Assembly: GCA_023418755.1 (NCBI GenBank)
Contig: JAEZZE010000184.1
Location: forward strand, 1-14,638
Source: Bacillota bacterium
GTDB taxonomy: Bacteria > Bacillota > Bacilli > Paenibacillales > Paenibacillaceae
Direction: 5' to 3'
DNA: 14,638 bases
In this document: positions 13,857-14,638 of the stretch, one piece after another
How positions within the stretch are numbered: the first letter of the stretch is position 1
Layout: each line of letters opens with the position of its first letter
Notes under the pieces: model-generated
Database searches by the model: none
What the model was told of the DNA's origin: nothing
What the model saw: the letters and a program-made list of their open reading frames with translations, nothing else
Program-made: the position numbers and the translations under genes

Positions 13857-14638
13857 TTAGCCCGTCGCCACCGACGTCTCTTGCCCGCGAATGAAGGCAT
13901 TCAAGCCGTCAAGATCAGCGATGCCCGCGCTCCCTCCGACCGTGCTGACGGTCAACGCGCCGCATGCGTTCCCGTAACGCAAGCTGGCTTCAACGTCCAT
14001 TCCGGATAAGAAGCCGTACAGGTATCCCGCATTGAAGGAGTCGCCCGCGCCGGTCGTATCGACCGGCGTCACCTTATAAGCCGGCATTCGCGCAACGGAT
14101 CCTTCCTTTATCGCCACGGCTCCTTGGGAACCGAGCTTGATCACGACTTGGCACCCGTATCGGGCCATCCGGTTCATACTGTCTTCAATCGTTTCGCAGC
14201 GCGTATAATGAAGGGCTTCCGTCTCGTTCATCAGGAACACGTCGGCCATCCGCATCAATTCGAATATGCCTTCATACCATTCGCCCGTCTCGTCCCAGCC
14301 TACATCGAAAGACAAGGTAAGTCCTTTATCTTTCAGCCTCTTGGCTATACCCATGTACTTGTCATGGTTGCTTCGGCCTTTGTAACCCGTAAGGTGAACA
14401 TGCTTGCCTAACGCGATCTGTTCCGGATCGAGCCCTTCAAGCCGGAGCTCTTGATTCGAGCCCGCATAGGAAATAAAAGAACGATCTCGTTCGGGATTCA
14501 GCGCGATCGATATGCCGGTATTATGGATTTCGCTAGCGCGAATCATTCTGGTATCGATACCATATTCGGCAAAACGTTCCCGAACGAAGCTTCCGAACAG
14601 GTCATTTCCCAAAACGCCGTTGAAAGCTACGCGAAGAC
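13857..14638 (-). CDS. PfkB-family sugar kinase, N-terminus beyond window
   Basis: About 260 C-terminal residues are visible, and the reading frame stays open to the window edge. The residues before the TTG at 14612 (RVAFNGVLGNDLFGSFV) match the usual PfkB N-terminal region, so the gene begins outside the window and about 50 residues are missing. The kinase signature DTTGAGDSFNAGYLYGF contains the anion hole and catalytic Asp. The mid-region FDVGWDETGEW and VFLMNETEA are also typical. It differs clearly from IolC, so it phosphorylates another substrate, perhaps a sugar released by the neighbouring mannosidases or made by the TIM-barrel protein. The family alone does not settle which. It is the most upstream operon gene seen, 24 bases before GH125. 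Confidence 0.88.
   Translation of the reverse strand, partial: LRVAFNGVLGNDLFGSFVRERFAEYGIDTRMIRASEIHNTGISIALNPERDRSFISYAGSNQELRLEGLDPEQIALGKHVHLTGYKGRSNHDKYMGIAKRLKDKGLTLSFDVGWDETGEWYEGIFELMRMADVFLMNETEALHYTRCETIEDSMNRMARYGCQVVIKLGSQGAVAIKEGSVARMPAYKVTPVDTTGAGDSFNAGYLYGFLSGMDVEASLRYGNACGALTVSTVGGSAGIADLDGLNAFIRGQETSVATG

Noticed and set aside
14610..14612. TTG at 14612 as the start of the PfkB kinase
   Set aside because: The frame continues upstream to the window edge with typical PfkB residues, so the gene is truncated by the window and does not start there.

Overview
The window looks like chromosome from a Gram-positive spore-former of the Paenibacillaceae type (Paenibacillus, Cohnella and relatives). 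The evidence is the strong AGGAGG ribosome sites before nearly every gene, a textbook sigma-A promoter (TTGAAT-17-TATAAT), a c-di-GMP-I riboswitch, an iol gene set of Bacillus type and a moderately GC-rich composition. This assignment is inferred from style and was not confirmed by a search.

Left part (1-1586). The first codons of a leftward gene lie at 1-10. They are divergent from a rightward gene at 183-1328 encoding an HD-GYP-type c-di-GMP protein whose HD dyad is altered (Phe-Asp instead of His-Asp). Between the end of that gene and the iol operon lies a leftward non-coding unit: a promoter at 1524-1552, a c-di-GMP-I (GEMM) aptamer at 1402-1496 and an intrinsic terminator at 1333-1364. 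The terminator ends only a few bases beyond the HD-GYP stop codon. No credible leftward gene lies downstream, so any read-through RNA would be antisense to the HD-GYP gene. This is the most unusual arrangement in the window: a c-di-GMP sensor positioned to control an antisense RNA against a c-di-GMP-type protein.

Right part (1587-14638). Ten closely packed leftward genes form what looks like one operon. In transcription order they are: a PfkB sugar kinase (cut by the window edge), a GH125 exo-alpha-1,6-mannosidase, an aldo-keto reductase, a xylose-isomerase-like TIM-barrel protein, a large GH38 alpha-mannosidase, then iolD, iolC, iolA, iolJ and iolB. Gaps are 12-34 bases, and two junctions are ATGA overlaps (reductase/TIM-barrel and GH38/iolD). 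The iol genes cover myo-inositol breakdown from the trione (IolD, IolB, IolC, IolJ, IolA) to dihydroxyacetone phosphate and acetyl-CoA. The dehydrogenase (iolG) and the usual dehydratase (iolE) are not seen. Joining two cytoplasmic alpha-mannosidases to inositol catabolism suggests, as inference, that the operon handles mannosylated inositol.

iolJ carries a frameshift inside the phosphate-binding loop, equivalent to loss of two bases. It is therefore either a pseudogene or a sequencing error. No terminator is visible between iolB and the riboswitch promoter, so iol operon transcripts should run through the aptamer and stop at, or read past, its terminator.

No tRNA, rRNA, insertion sequence or CRISPR array was seen.
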